In this document: positions 11,441 through 21,815 of the stretch, piece by piece
How the letters are laid out: each line of letters opens with the position of its first letter
Position numbering within the stretch: position 1 is the stretch's first letter
NCBI GenBank assembly: GCA_963576565.1
Contig: OY755039.1
Span: 27,232,602-27,296,601 of the forward strand
Reading direction: 5' to 3'
Source of the DNA: Aspidapion aeneum
Lineage: Eukaryota; Arthropoda; Insecta; Coleoptera; Brentidae
DNA: 64,000 nt
Program-made: the position numbers and the translations under genes
The notes under the pieces: model-generated
Told to the model about the DNA's origin: nothing
The model's input: only the letters and a program-made list of their open reading frames with translations
Databases searched by the model: none

Positions 11441-11650
11441 GTCACGCTGTACATCCTTACAACGGTGCCCTAAAGGCTTATAAGGCCGACTTCAACGTCC
11501 TCGCAAAAGTCCAGCATGGAGCCGTTCTGTTGGTCAATTATCGCAAACCCCGAAATAACTTCGATTTCTACTGGGTCGGCGTTAACCTAGTTTTTAACCT
11601 AAGAACCCAGGGCAACCCATTACGATGTTGGTGTAATTGTTTAGACTAAA
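11441..11650. other. GC-richer segment with open frame, unassigned
   Basis: About 210 bp, clearly less AT-rich than its surroundings, open on the plus strand (from 11419 to 11649) with residues such as HPYNGALKAYKADFNVLAKV. I do not recognise the protein. It sits in the intron just downstream of exon i, on the opposite strand to the host gene. It could be a transposon remnant; I see no splice sites that would make it a host exon. Confidence 0.3.
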
Positions 11651-11703
11651 TTGGGTCAACCAAAAATTAATTATGTAATTTATAACTGATATACTTTACT
11701 TAC

Positions 11704-11880
11704 ATTATCTGAAGGACTCTTGAAGTACAAAAACATCTTGCCAATCAACACACACCAGCATTTTTTGGCGTGGCCGTTCTTCACTTTGGTGAGCCAGCCC
11801 TGGACGGAGGGTTTGTTTTCTTCTTTACTTAGTAAAATTTTGGTTGCATTACGCCGCTGTACGCTTTGTAATATTCGGAC
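11704..11880 (-). CDS. PLEKHH-like exon i: PH1 helix end and PH2 start
   Basis: The exon is 177 nt (59 codons, phase 0 both ends), acceptor TTTTTTTAG, donor GTAAGTA. It starts VRILQSVQRRNATK, the end of the PH1 C-terminal helix, followed by a short linker and a second PH start: SVQGWLTKVKNGHAKKCWCVLIGKMFLYFKSPSD. The G-W-L-x-K and C-W-x-V-L signatures mark PH2. Two PH domains this close together ahead of MyTH4 are diagnostic of PLEKHH/MAX-1. Confidence 0.95.
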
Positions 11881-12479
11881 CTAAAAAAATATGTTGACGC
11901 ATTGACATATACGTATAAAACAAAATAAATAGCGAATGACCCATATTGCTGTACGGCGTCCTTTAAATAATAGATTATCATCATAGACTGAGCATGATAC
12001 CAATAAATATATATTTTTATTTAATCAATGGTGATACAAATTCCAAGAAGTGACACACTCATTTGTCGACACACGTATCTTCCAGGCAAAATTAAAAGGA
12101 CGCAAGGGACTCGAAAGAATACTGTTAGGTACTCAAGATCAGAGATAGCCCCCATATGCTGTCCAGGATATGAAGCCAAAGAAGAATACCGTCGACCGGG
12201 ACTACTTTATCACCTCATCACGGTAACTTTGTTTTTGGGTTTTGTTTTGATTTGAAGTGGTTTTCTTTTGCTAACGGCACTAAAATGGTGTAGATTTTAC
12301 ATTGTTTATTAACATCAATAATTATAATAAAATCGCAAATAAAATCGAGGTATTCGAGGAATTTTTCAAAAACCTAGGAATGCCTGAAAAATAATCTGTT
12401 ACATAAAAAACCCTGTATAGAAATATAGTATAGTGGGGAAAAATAAATAAATATTAAGATTTATTTTGCCAAGTCTTAC
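11881..12479. other. Intron between exons h and i, nothing recognised
   Basis: A 599-bp intron. It contains a small plus-strand open frame (12028-12255) without family character. No repeat partner seen. Confidence 0.5.
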
Positions 12480-12703
12480 CCAGTCTTCCATAGCAGTAAT
12501 AGTGTCAGCAGTCAAATAATAAGTCTTCTTTCCCGTGTCAATCTCGAACGTATTCGACCCCTCTGCTCTGTTAATTTTACAAACTTCGTCTAACGCGATT
12601 TGACCTTGAGGTTTCCTGTTGATGTCTCCTTGACTTTTGTAGTAGTAGAGGGTGCCGTTCTTGAGGACAAACCACTTTTTTCGCCAAGTCTTTAGTTTGC
12701 CAC
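12480..12703 (-). CDS. PLEKHH-like exon h: PH domain 1
   Basis: The exon is 224 nt (two bases plus 74 codons, ending phase 0), acceptor TTTTCTAG, donor GTAAGAC. It encodes most of a canonical PH domain: GKLKTWRKKWFVLKNGTLYYYKS, a KPQGQIALDEVCKI strand, EGSNTFEIDTGKKTYYLTA, and the start of the C-terminal helix with the invariant Trp (MEDW). The basic KxWRKKW loop is where family members contact phosphoinositides. The helix continues into the next exon (VRILQSV). Confidence 0.96.
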
Positions 12704-13381
12704 CTAGAAAATAAATTAAAAGGCTTATCTCTAGTGTGCAAGGACTGCTGTGTGAATGCCCTGGCCTAGCCAGGACGAGACGCCCAAAATCTAGAGGAAC
12801 TGAGGGACATAGAGCTAGGCGCGCTTGCCAGATTTATAAATAGCTGCGGCTGGTTTAGTTGGTCTCTCCCTTATACTCAGGGAGGGACAAATGCAAAAAG
12901 TTAAAAATAAAATAGGTATTTATTAAAATAAACAAAAAAAACGAAAACAAACATACACATCCGTTTTCTAAATCAATCTTAACCTATCACAGTAAAACGA
13001 AACGCTTGGAATCTTCAGCAAATCTGCTTAAAACCTCTTCTTCTATTTGTTTTTTTTCTGAAACTAATTTCCGTGTACACTCAGCATGCAAAAACCGCTT
13101 AATCTATCGTCTAAAAAGATTTTTAGGCAAAATATGTAGACCAGTTTTTGTTGATGAAAAAAAATCCAACTGCTTTGCAACTTCTGCTACTTCCAAACTT
13201 TTTAACTCCTCAACTCAATTTGTACCATAATTTAGCGTCATCGCCAGGCCCATTTCAATGATAAAATTCTGAAAATTGTTTACTGCGCATCTTAAATTTA
13301 CTGAATGAGAAGTCCAGCATAACAAAGTTAGTACAAACGGTGTCCCGCATAATGTTCATTTTAATTGTCATCAATAATAAC
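12704..13381. other. Intron; possible decayed flank of the hAT relic
   Basis: Contains a 74-codon plus-strand open frame (13006-13230) with no recognised motif, which could be decayed transposon sequence. The words at 13328-13358 (TTAGTACAAACGGTGTCCCG) recur at 14334-14364, bracketing the hAT relic. Confidence 0.4.
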
Positions 13382-14301
13382 TGATGTCAAGTGGTTACAA
13401 TGTTTGGCATATCTTGCCGATATCTTTTCAAGTTTTAATGAATTAAACTTCACAGTTATCTCACTACATGACAAAAATCCAGGATATAATAAATAAAATA
13501 CAGTTTTGGGAATCTTGTCTAAATAGAGGAGTGACTGAGTTCTTTCCAACACTGCATGATTTTGTGTCCGAGTCAAAGAGTCCATTATCCGCAGAAATCA
13601 CTTCTGAGAAAACCACCAACTTCAGAACGTGCAATTCAATCAAAGAATATTTTCCAGTGCAAGAAGAGTATCTTGATTGGGTTCGCAATCCGTTCTCCGT
13701 CTCAGTAGAAAAAGCTCATCAAACTCAAACTGTAAAACAAACTGAACAGCTAATTGATATTGCAGCCGATGGAAACCTTAAATCTAGATACTTTTAATTA
13801 TTCAGCTACTTTGTTGGAGTTTTGGGCCCAGCTTAGAAGTGTAGTTCTAGAATTAGCTAATTTTGCTGTTAAATAATTGTTGCCTTTTGCTATAACTGAC
13901 CGTTGTGAAGTAGGGTTTTTAAAGTATGCTCTTACAAAAACCGACTTAAGCCTAAACTAAATCCTGAAGCAGATACAACTTTCAAACAGTGGACCCAATA
14001 TTGAGAAACTTATCTCAAACAAACAGGCCCATCCATCACATAAAGTTTTACTTTTTTAACATATTTTTAATACTTATTTAAGTGTTTTTACTTTTTCCGA
14101 GTTAGTATATTACGTAGCTATTTAGTTCCTACATTTTTTATTTACTCTTTATTTGGAAGCCTAAAAAGTAGTGTTAATCTCGATTTTTTTTTACACAAAA
14201 CTTAACGTTATGTCTTATACTTAAGTACTTAGGGTAGGGGTTCCCTAGAAAAAAAAGCAAACATTAGGGTACCCCAATCTACAAACGTTTGAGAACCACT
14301 G
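13382..14301 (+). pseudogene. Broken hAT-type transposase (C-terminal part) with 3' terminus
   Basis: From 13382, reading DVKWLQCLAYLADIFSSFNE, then a frameshift to a 109-codon open frame (13468-13797) containing FWESCLNRGVTEFFPTLHDF and LDWVRNPFSV, then further decayed sequence with FWAQLRS and LPFAITDRCEVGF. These are the patterns of the C-terminal half of hAT transposases of the ZBED5/SCAN-domain type, including the EQ-LIDIAADGNLKSRYF block before the dimerisation region. It ends at CGTTTGAGAACCACTG (14301), the complement of the CAGTGGTTCTCAAAC terminus common to hAT elements. At least one frameshift and stops make it inactive. The left terminus was not found. Confidence 0.8.
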
Positions 14302-14456
14302 CCTAGCACATACGTACTACCCTCCAACTTTAAGTTAGTACAAATGGTGTCCCGCATCATGTTCACAACGGTAAATGCGTCCAATATCAACTAGGAAAAA
14401 CTGAGCTTTCTGTATTACTTGTTTATATATTAATTTAATTGTCACTATAAACTAAC

Positions 14457-14663
14457 CTAGTTTGGCCAACGATCCACTCTTTTCCAAACTTTCTATGCGT
14501 TTTGGACTATCCAGATAAGACGCTCTGAGCATGAGAGAAGATTCCAAGCTCGTGGTGTCACAGCTTAATGCGTCAGGAGGGACTGCGTAGTCGTCTGACA
14601 TTCCGGATTCAAATGACGTATCTGAAACACCTTGTTCGGTAAACATTAGTGAATTTTGAAACT
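14457..14663 (-). CDS. PLEKHH-like exon g: linker and start of PH1
   Basis: The exon is 207 nt (two bases, 68 codons, one base), acceptor TTTGTAG, donor GTTAGT. Residues run EFQNSLMFTEQGVSDTS, then an acidic Ser-rich stretch, then SPKRIESLEKSGSLAKLG. The last part is the first beta strand of a PH domain (compare LEKSGYLLKMG in vertebrate PLEKHH), completed by the next exon, so the PH fold is split between exons g and h as in other animals. Confidence 0.92.
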
Positions 14664-14704
14664 CTACAAACATTTAAAAAATAAATCTTAAGAAAATACA
14701 TTTT

Positions 14705-15180
14705 TACCTTCCTAGAGTGCATAGCGATGGCTAGAGAAGGTATTATTTTCGACAACAAAAAATTTTTGGAGAAAACGCCGAAAATATGCTATTTGGGTCT
14801 ATTTTGACATAGGTCTTATCGTCGTAATGCCTGTCTGTGTGTGTTTATTATTTCTGTCCGTAACACGATAGCTCCTAAACTGCTCAACCGATTTTCATTA
14901 AATTTTTAGGTAAAATAATGTTCGGCACTCTAATGAGCTGATTAGACTTTGGTCAAAATCCATTAATGCTAATGATAAAATTATTAAAAAATGCTAACTT
15001 TTTAATGGAGCATCGTATCAATATGCGGTTTTCGGAATATAGTAGACTACATTTTGGTCAATAATTTGTGTCATAACCAAAAAATTTGTAAGCGCTTTAG
15101 TTTCTGAGATATTAAAACAAACAGTTTTTAAGTTTTCATGGCGTCACTTAAACTGTGCTAATAGGCTAGCTAGAAAGGTA
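14705..15180. mobile_element. ~476-bp terminal-inverted-repeat element, copy 1
   Basis: Begins TACCTTCCTAGAGTG and ends GCTAGCTAGAAAGGTA, an 11-bp inverted terminus with one mismatch. The interior includes CGTAACACGATAGCTCCTAAA and GGTTTTCGGAATATAGTAGAC. A second copy in the same orientation lies at 51242-51739, with TACCTTCCTAG and CTAGGAAGGTA ends. It is non-coding and lies 41 bp upstream of the acceptor of exon g. Confidence 0.85.
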
Positions 15181-15816
15181 TCAGATCCGTCATGGGTCCA
15201 TTTACTTTATACTAGTAGAGTAAATTTGCAAAAAAGCTACAAAATGGGTATTTTTTTTCTATATTTACCAAAGTGGTACCTATGACCCAAAGCAAAAGTT
15301 TCATTCGAGAATCCCCGATTTTCCGGCTTCAAAAGCCAAGATGGATAAGAAAAAATATAAATTCCCTGTTTTGGGAGAAATTTAATTAATTTTGATGGCC
15401 TCGCACTTTAGGCTGGACCTACTCAAATTTTTTTCACTACAAAGCAATATGGCGACTATATTTAAAAAAAATCTTCTCTTTTTCGATATTTTCATTTCCT
15501 TAAATTTATTTAAAAAAATTTTGTTTTCAAGCGAATACAGAGATGGCCCTTAATACGACAAAAATAAAAGAGACGTTTATAACCTATACACCAAATTTGA
15601 TATTAGCACAAAAAAATCTGGATTTTATCAATAGTACCTAACCCAACTTTTGTCAGTGTCATGTATTGCTGGTCGCCTAACTCGCGTAGTCATATCGCGA
15701 GGAACATTTCACCTGTGCATTGTATGACATTTCGGTCTCTCATCAAGTGCGGTGAACGTCAACGAACGTATCCTAGAAACGATCCTATAAAATAGACAAT
15801 TCTACCTAAAATAGAC
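15181..15816. other. Intron sequence, nothing recognised
   Basis: AT-rich intron sequence between two mobile elements. No gene or repeat with a partner in the window. Confidence 0.45.
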
Positions 15817-16416
15817 CAAGGCCAACACAAAAATAGAGGCCACGACCCTGAAAAAATCAGCTGTTCTCCGGGGGCTGAATTTTACATTGGGTCTTATGGG
15901 AGGTCAGACGTTTTTAGGATATTTTCAAAATGGCACACACATTTCCGCGAAATTTCAGTGAAATATTCACAGACACCATCCCGATATTCCACCAAAGTTT
16001 TGTAAGGAAGCAACATGATTAAAAGGTTAAAATCTTCAAGATTTAGCATTCCTTCTTTTGAATTAAAACTACCCGCCATATATCACATGCCAACTGTTAT
16101 ATTTGACATGTATTTGACTGTCATCTGTGATTGTCACATTTACTTCTGCTTTAAACTTAATTTTTGTGTGAGCTAATGAAGCGGCTCTGAAAAATTAAGG
16201 ATCACTATAGATTTAAAAAAAAATGTTCTGAAAGAATATAGTAAAAACAATGTCAAAACCAGCTTTATTTAAAAAAAAATCAAATATTCATGAACCGTCA
16301 ACTTCAATATTTTAAAGACATCATCTGTGTCGTAACGTGACCATCAAGAAAAAATCAGCCCCGGATGTGACGTCAACAAAGTGGAGGATCGTGGCCCGTT
16401 CGTTTTGATAGCCCTG
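15817..16416. mobile_element. 600-bp MITE, copy 2 (hAT-like)
   Basis: This is the second copy of the element at 5007-5618 in the same orientation, with the same termini and clear similarity throughout (for example TTTTACATTGGGTCTTATGG and CCGGATGTGACGTCAACAAA). It is flanked on both sides by AATAGAC (15810-15816 and 16417-16423), an exact 7-bp duplication, which fixes the element ends. Indels account for the 12-bp length difference between copies. Confidence 0.92.
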
Positions 16417-16423
16417 AATAGAC

Positions 16424-16934
16424 GTCCGATCCGACCACGACTGTTCGCCAAGTGTTCGGCCGTGTGCCTCGCCCAGTCGTAAGTATTTTACAGTAAGTAT
16501 TTATAAAAAGTTACAATTTGACATTTAACATTCCAATTGGCTTCCGAAGTTTTGATAAAAAAGTTATTTTTTCATTCTTGTATGACAGTATTGTTGTGTA
16601 GTGTATCAATATTTACTAAATAAAGGTCACTGATTAAAAAAACTCCATAATAAATGACATGTCTAATATAATAATAAGTGTGCTAAGCTCCATAGCAATC
16701 GTAATCGCTTTGTAGTTTTGCTGAGTAGATACGTCAAAAAATTGTTTTTAAGTTTTCTGAAAATCCGTCGTAATAAACAAGAAAGAGGACAATTACTGTT
16801 TCTTATTTGTAGTCTTATAAAAAGGATACTAAAACTTGTTTGAAAACCTTCCTGCATACTCCCTCGACTTGAGGAACTCGCCTTTGGCACAGTCCACCAA
16901 TTTGTCTCGGTCGTGTGCAAAAAATAGTTTTCAA
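16424..16934. other. Intron sequence, nothing recognised
   Basis: About 510 bp between the MITE and the 555-bp repeat. It has a small minus-strand open frame (16663-16920) with no recognised motif. Confidence 0.45.
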
Positions 16935-17990
16935 AATCAATCTAATCGGGTAAAAAGGAGTTTTCTCTTATATTTTTCCGTGGGCAGCTTAAAAGCTTAA
17001 CCTCACGGGAGTCCAAGATCTAATGGACACCTAACAAGTGTTGATAGTTAACTGTTTCGTCCTAACGGGACTCCTGAGAACACCGCTTGCTCAATGTGAC
17101 ACTCTTGCAAAGTTAATTAGACGGTTTTGTCTCTAATTCTATGTAAATAGTAATAAAACTCGCAAGAAGCGCCATCTACCGAGATACGAGAGAAACCAAA
17201 ACAAAAGCAGGCGAAAATAAACTGCTGTACATACCGATCAATGAAATACCGATTACAAATAAAAAGAAACAAACTAATACGTGACCTACAACAGCTCTTC
17301 TGCCTTTTAGGCCAGATTAACGCTTATTGCGTTTTTATCCGCCATCAGACACGTGAGCGTCTATCAGCGGAATTTTTAAGCCAAATAATACTATAACACA
17401 AACGTGAAATTTAGTACCCGTGAATTTAAAAATCAAACAAGTTTTGTGGCTAATCGGGTAAAAAGGAGTTTTTGTTTCTCTCATATTTTTGCGTGGGTAG
17501 CTTAAAAGCTTAACCTTACGGGGGTCCAAGATCTAATGAACACCTAATAAGTGTTAACAGTTAACTGTTTCGTCCTTATGGGACTCCTCAGAACACTGTT
17601 TGGTCAATGTGACACTCTTGCGATGTTAATTAGACGGTTTTGTTTCTAATCCTATGTAAATAGTGAGAAAACTTTAGCAAGAAACGCCATCTATGAGTTT
17701 TCTCAGTATTTACATAGGATTAGAGACAAAACCGTCTGATTAACTTCGCAAGAGTGTCACATTGACCAAGCAGTGTTCTGAGGAGTACCACGAGGACAAA
17801 ACAGTTAACTGTCAACACTTATTAGGTTTCCATTAGATCTTGGACCCCCGTGAGGTTAAGCTTTTAAGCAACCGACGGAAAAATATGAGAAACAAAAACT
17901 CCTTTTTAAGCGATTAGCCACGAAACTTGTTTGATTTTTAAATTCACGGTTATTAAATTTCACGTTTGTATTATAGTAGTTTTCAAAACT
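16935..17990. repeat. 555-bp repeat: inverted copy plus hairpin pair
   Basis: 16935-17460 is the reverse complement of the repeat at 9260-9815. It is followed by a partial copy in the same orientation (about 17445-17697) and, immediately abutting, a partial copy in the opposite orientation (about 17690-17990). The last two form a near-perfect inverted repeat of about 260 bp per arm with almost no spacer, centred at ATCTATGAGTTTTCTCAG near 17695. Shared words include GTTAACTGTTTCGTCC and TAATTAGACGGTTTTGT. Confidence 0.87.
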
Positions 17991-18029
17991 GGTTTTTTAT
18001 TATACTATTATAGCCTAGCTATACTAGAG

Positions 18030-18094
18030 ACCCTGTATGTATGACATATTTTAGTAAAAATATGTCATGTAAAAATATGTCATACATACAGGGT
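18030..18094. repeat. Short perfect hairpin, 23-bp arms
   Basis: ACCCTGTATGTATGACATAT plus TTT (18030-18052) is mirrored exactly at 18072-18094, with a 19-bp loop that itself contains a third ATATGTCAT word. ACAGGGT at an element edge is a common terminal motif of insect DNA transposons, so this may be two termini brought together by an internal deletion. Confidence 0.85.
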
Positions 18095-18676
18095 GTCTAA
18101 TCTATGCTAGCTTATAGTGGATCTGCACTTTTATCTTTTTGCATTTTCTTTTTGATAAGGAGCATTTTTAACTTTGTAAAGTAAAGCATGTTAAATTTTA
18201 TTGAGTTCTTCAACATATGCTTGCAAAAAAAACTCCTTACTTTACCCTTTTTTCAGTGGACACCTTAATACTTTCTTAAAAACAAGTATAAATAGTCTAT
18301 TAAGACATGGGATATGATCAGTTAACAACAACTGTTGAATTTGCAGCACTTTCGACAGATATTTTTTAGAAAGTCCCAAGATCGACAACCTTATCGGGAA
18401 TGTGAACAAAAATTTATAAGAAACTAAAATCTAATTAAATTTAAAAATTTGCCCTTACATTATTTTTATTTTTTTGTATCTTGAAAATTATATTAAAATT
18501 AGGTTAGAAAATGGGTTGAAAGAATTTGTGCAGGAATAGATAAACCCACGAACAAGTAAACTTGTGTGAGAATAAGTTTGTTTTTGTACAATTATTTTTA
18601 TCCTCAGTATTGCATATTGCATCTTTTGAAGTACAGAAATAAACATTTATTCTTATTATTTTTATTATTTGCCTAC
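18095..18676. other. Intron sequence left of exon f
   Basis: AT-rich; nothing recognised. Confidence 0.45.
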
Positions 18677-18803
18677 CTCTAGTTTTACTTTTGCTGGGTG
18701 ATCCACTACTGCTAGACGCTGTTCTCTTTCCAGGACTCGAAGCTGAAGTCTCGCCACTACTTCTACTATGGTTGCTGTGTGTGTTTGTGTTCCCCTCTAA
18801 CGC
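18677..18803 (-). CDS. PLEKHH-like exon f: Ser-rich basic linker
   Basis: The exon is 127 nt (42 codons plus one base), acceptor TTTTCAG, donor GTAGGC. It encodes a Ser/Thr/Lys-rich disordered linker (ALEGNTNTHSNHS at the start, SPSKSKTR at the end) with no family motif. Support comes from clean splice sites and from phase: its last base G joins AG of the next exon to make Glu, as that exon's open frame requires. Because the two flanking introns have different phases, skipping this exon would shift the frame. Confidence 0.82.
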
Positions 18804-19154
18804 CTGAAAATTAAAATATAGGTTTAAGGTACTATTTGTAGCCACTTTTACCTAAAGTTGTGGTTCAGATAAGCACAAAAAATGAGTTTTTTTACTAGTT
18901 CTTAATTTTACAGAAATTTTATTAATTATCATTATTATTTGTGGCCACTTACATCCCCTTTGTGGTCACTCTCTTTAATTGCGATACTATAGAGTCGCAT
19001 ATGAGTTCTAGGACATACACTATGAGATGCGCTTCCGAACATTCAACAATGGATTTTGCTAATCCATGACGTCCACTAGTTAACGTTTAACGGCATTGTT
19101 AGAGATATATTGCTTAAATAATAAACCAAGCAAGACAAACTTCAAACCTATCGA

Positions 19155-19636
19155 TAGGGTTGCCAAGTTTAGGGAAATTTCCATATTTTCGGGAAATTTT
19201 GGAAGCTTTAGGGATTTAGGGAATTTCAAAATAGATTTTTTTCTTATTAATTTTTATTTGCTTTACCAATTAATTTAAGAAGTAATTTTAAATCGAAGAA
19301 ATATTTATTATTTGATTATATCGACCCAGTCACTTTATTATATATCGCCATCTGTACGCACATAAAATTGATGAAGCATGCTGCAATCGCCAGTGCTTTG
19401 GAAATTGCCCGCCGTTTGGGATTTTATTTTTTTTTAAATAAATCTAAAGATATTCAATAAAAAGTTTCTTTATTAAAATCGAAGATAAAAAAAATTCCAA
19501 ACGCCCAACAAATTTCATTTTGAGTTTCAATATTACCAATTTTATTTTACACACCCAGGACCGCCGATTTAAGGAAATCTGGAGAAATTTTAAAGCGAGT
19601 TTAAGAAATTTTGAACACAAACTGTTGGCAACGCTG
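19155..19636. mobile_element. 482-bp hAT-type MITE with exact 8-bp target duplication
   Basis: CCTATCGA stands on both sides (19147-19154 and 19637-19644). The element begins TAGGGTTGCCAAG and ends TTGGCAACGCTG, inverted termini of the form CAGYGTTGCCAA. The interior is AT-rich and non-coding. The element at 46725-47445 has similar termini and also an 8-bp duplication, so both probably belong to one hAT-mobilised group. Confidence 0.9.
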
Positions 19637-19714
19637 CCTATCGAGACTTCGAGTGTCAAGGTAAACCTGGACAATTCACTCTAAAGTATGATTGTTCAGG
19701 AAGCCGAAATAGTT

Positions 19715-19895
19715 TTAAGCGTACGTAGATTTTAGGTACTATATACGTACCATGTACTTCTGGAGTATGTACTTTTTACGTTTAACTTGACGTACTATGT
19801 ACGTACTTACTACGAGTATTTTTGACGTACTATGTACACTACGTCGCACTGTAACGTACTATGTATCTACGTACATAGCACGTATGTGTGCAGTC
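19715..19895. repeat. Degenerate GTAC/TACGTAC-rich array
   Basis: Some 180 bp built from variants of GACGTACTATGTACGTA, several of them self-complementary. Units are irregular. The remainder up to exon e (20515) is AT-rich with a short GCCCCGGCGGGGCAAAATGG palindromic word near 20152. Confidence 0.8.
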
Positions 19896-20515
19896 TGGAA
19901 AGCAGGGGCTTAGAATTAGTGTTCTAGGGTTAACAACAATGACCAAGAGGCTGTATGCTCTTGTAAATTTTGTAGTTACTAAATTTAATCATTACAAATG
20001 CATTTTTTATCTCAATTTTTTATTGCTTAAAAAAATATTTTAATATTGACTAGCTTTTTACTAAATCAAACTTGTCTTGCTAAATTATTGATAATAAACA
20101 AGGACATAACCACCTCTAACACGTTTCGCCCCATATAGGTATTCCATTTTGCCCCGGCGGGGCAAAATGGGGCAAACACAACTTTTTACTGAAAAAAAAA
20201 TATCGTTTAAACTAAAAGTTAAAACATAAAGATTACAAATCTAGCCAACTTAATTCTAAACGACGAACGCAATGGGGATCAGTTGATATACGAAATAAAT
20301 AATAATAAAATTAACTACCCCATATTGCTGCCCTTTCCCCTATGCTGTTGTTTTTCAGATATAAGAATATCCATACCGAATAAAGTCACATAGCCTTCTT
20401 TGTATCGGAGTTTTCTTTCTATATTTTACCTTTTAAATAAATAAATGTGAATCGCTATCTTTCAAAGCTATAACAAGTCTGTATGGATGATAATAAAACT
20501 ATGAACTACTCTTAC

Positions 20516-20707
20516 GTTATTTGTATTGTTGCCTTCTCCATCACTAGAATCGTCACTAGAATCTCCAGTGAAAGGCATGGATCGAATTTGGCTAGCCCTT
20601 CCTTTTACTGTGGCGTATACTGGCACTGGTATATCCTGGTAGCCGGCTTGTTCTGGCCCTATGTCACTTGGGGTTGTCCCGGTTAGAGTTAGGCCTTCGG
20701 AAGCTAC
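20516..20707 (-). CDS. PLEKHH-like exon e: KGRASQIRSMPFTGDSSD motif
   Basis: The exon is 192 nt (64 codons, phase 0 both ends), acceptor TCTAAACAG, donor GTAAGAG. It carries YATVKGRASQIRSMPFTGDSSD followed by an acidic SDGEGNN tail. The K-G-R-A-x-Q-I-R-S-x-P-F-T-G-D-S-S-D block is conserved in PLEKHH1/2 ahead of PH1. Ser/Asp clusters resemble casein-kinase-2-type phosphosites, which is only an inference. It is separated from exon d by a 4.8-kb intron that is nearly all foldback and retroelement sequence. Confidence 0.93.
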
Positions 20708-21019
20708 CTGTTTAGATAACAAAAATAAATAATGTATTTTCATTAAATTCGGGTCAGATGAAAATGACTTACATGTACAGGGTTTTCTCGTATATTTTTA
20801 CACCATATCAAAAACGTTTATTTGAATAGATATCAAAATATTATAAATACAAACGTTTTATAATTTTTTACGTAGTTAAAGAATCTTTGGGTCAGAATGT
20901 CAAAAAAAAATCTAAATGAAAATATTTGACAGGTCGATGGTTTTTTTAAATTGAACACCCTGCATATTATTTTAGATTTTTATAAATCTTTTCTTCCTGA
21001 TTTCAAAAATATATCTGTT

Positions 21020-21740
21020 GGTATTATTCCGTTTATTAGTTTTGGAGGTATATGCGAACAATAAGTGGGGACTAGAGGTTAATTTCAATAGAGAGTATAG
21101 GTGGAACGAAACAGGATCTAATCTTACATACCGGGCAGCGAATTCAGTCCTGTGATGAGTATAAATACCTAGGTCTAAAAATTACAGCTGATAGAACACT
21201 AGACAAAGCTATAAAAGGTCGAAACGTACAAGGAAGAAAAGCAATAACTTTATTAAATGGAATAATTTGGGACCAAAGTATATCAAAACATAACAAAAAG
21301 TTTATATATAACACGATTGTAAAAAGTATTATTACAAATGGCTCAGAAGTATGGCCAATTAAAGATAGAACAAAAAAATGCTTTCCGCAATGGAGATGGA
21401 CTATTGGAGAAGAGCAGCAGGGTAGTCAAAAAGAGAGAGAGTCACAAATCAAAGAATAAGAGAAATTATGACATTGGATGAACGTACTTTAGTGGATGAT
21501 ATAAGAACAAAACAACTGGTGTGGTACGGACATGTACAAAGAATGGATGATGGAAGACTACCTAAACAAATACTGCAATGGAAACCTACTGGCCGAAGAA
21601 AACGAGGAAGGCTGAGGAGAAGCTGGGGAGAAGGAATAGACAGCGCAATAGGAATAAGAGGCCTAGATGATGAATTATGGGCAAACAGAAACGAGTGGAA
21701 ATTGGGTATCGGAAAACGTAGAACGTAATGAAACCGATAA
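21020..21740 (+). pseudogene. Non-LTR retrotransposon relic, C-terminal end of ORF2
   Basis: Decayed sequence gives SDEYKYLGLKITADRTLDKA and SIITNGSEVWPIKDRTKK, then an 86-codon open frame (21468-21728) MTLDERTLVDDIRTKQLVWYGHVQRMDDGR with LPKQILQWKPTGRRKRGR and a W-x-x-GI-SAIGIRGL ending. This is the region after the reverse-transcriptase domain of many insect non-LTR elements, where WYGHVxRM and GRRKRGRPR are hallmarks. Stops and frameshifts upstream show it is dead. It splits the left arm of the surrounding foldback structure. Confidence 0.85.
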
Positions 21741-21815
21741 ATATATATAGATATATGCGTTTAAAAGTTTTATAAACTTTAATCGACTCTTTAAAACATT
21801 AAGGCAGCCATGAAA

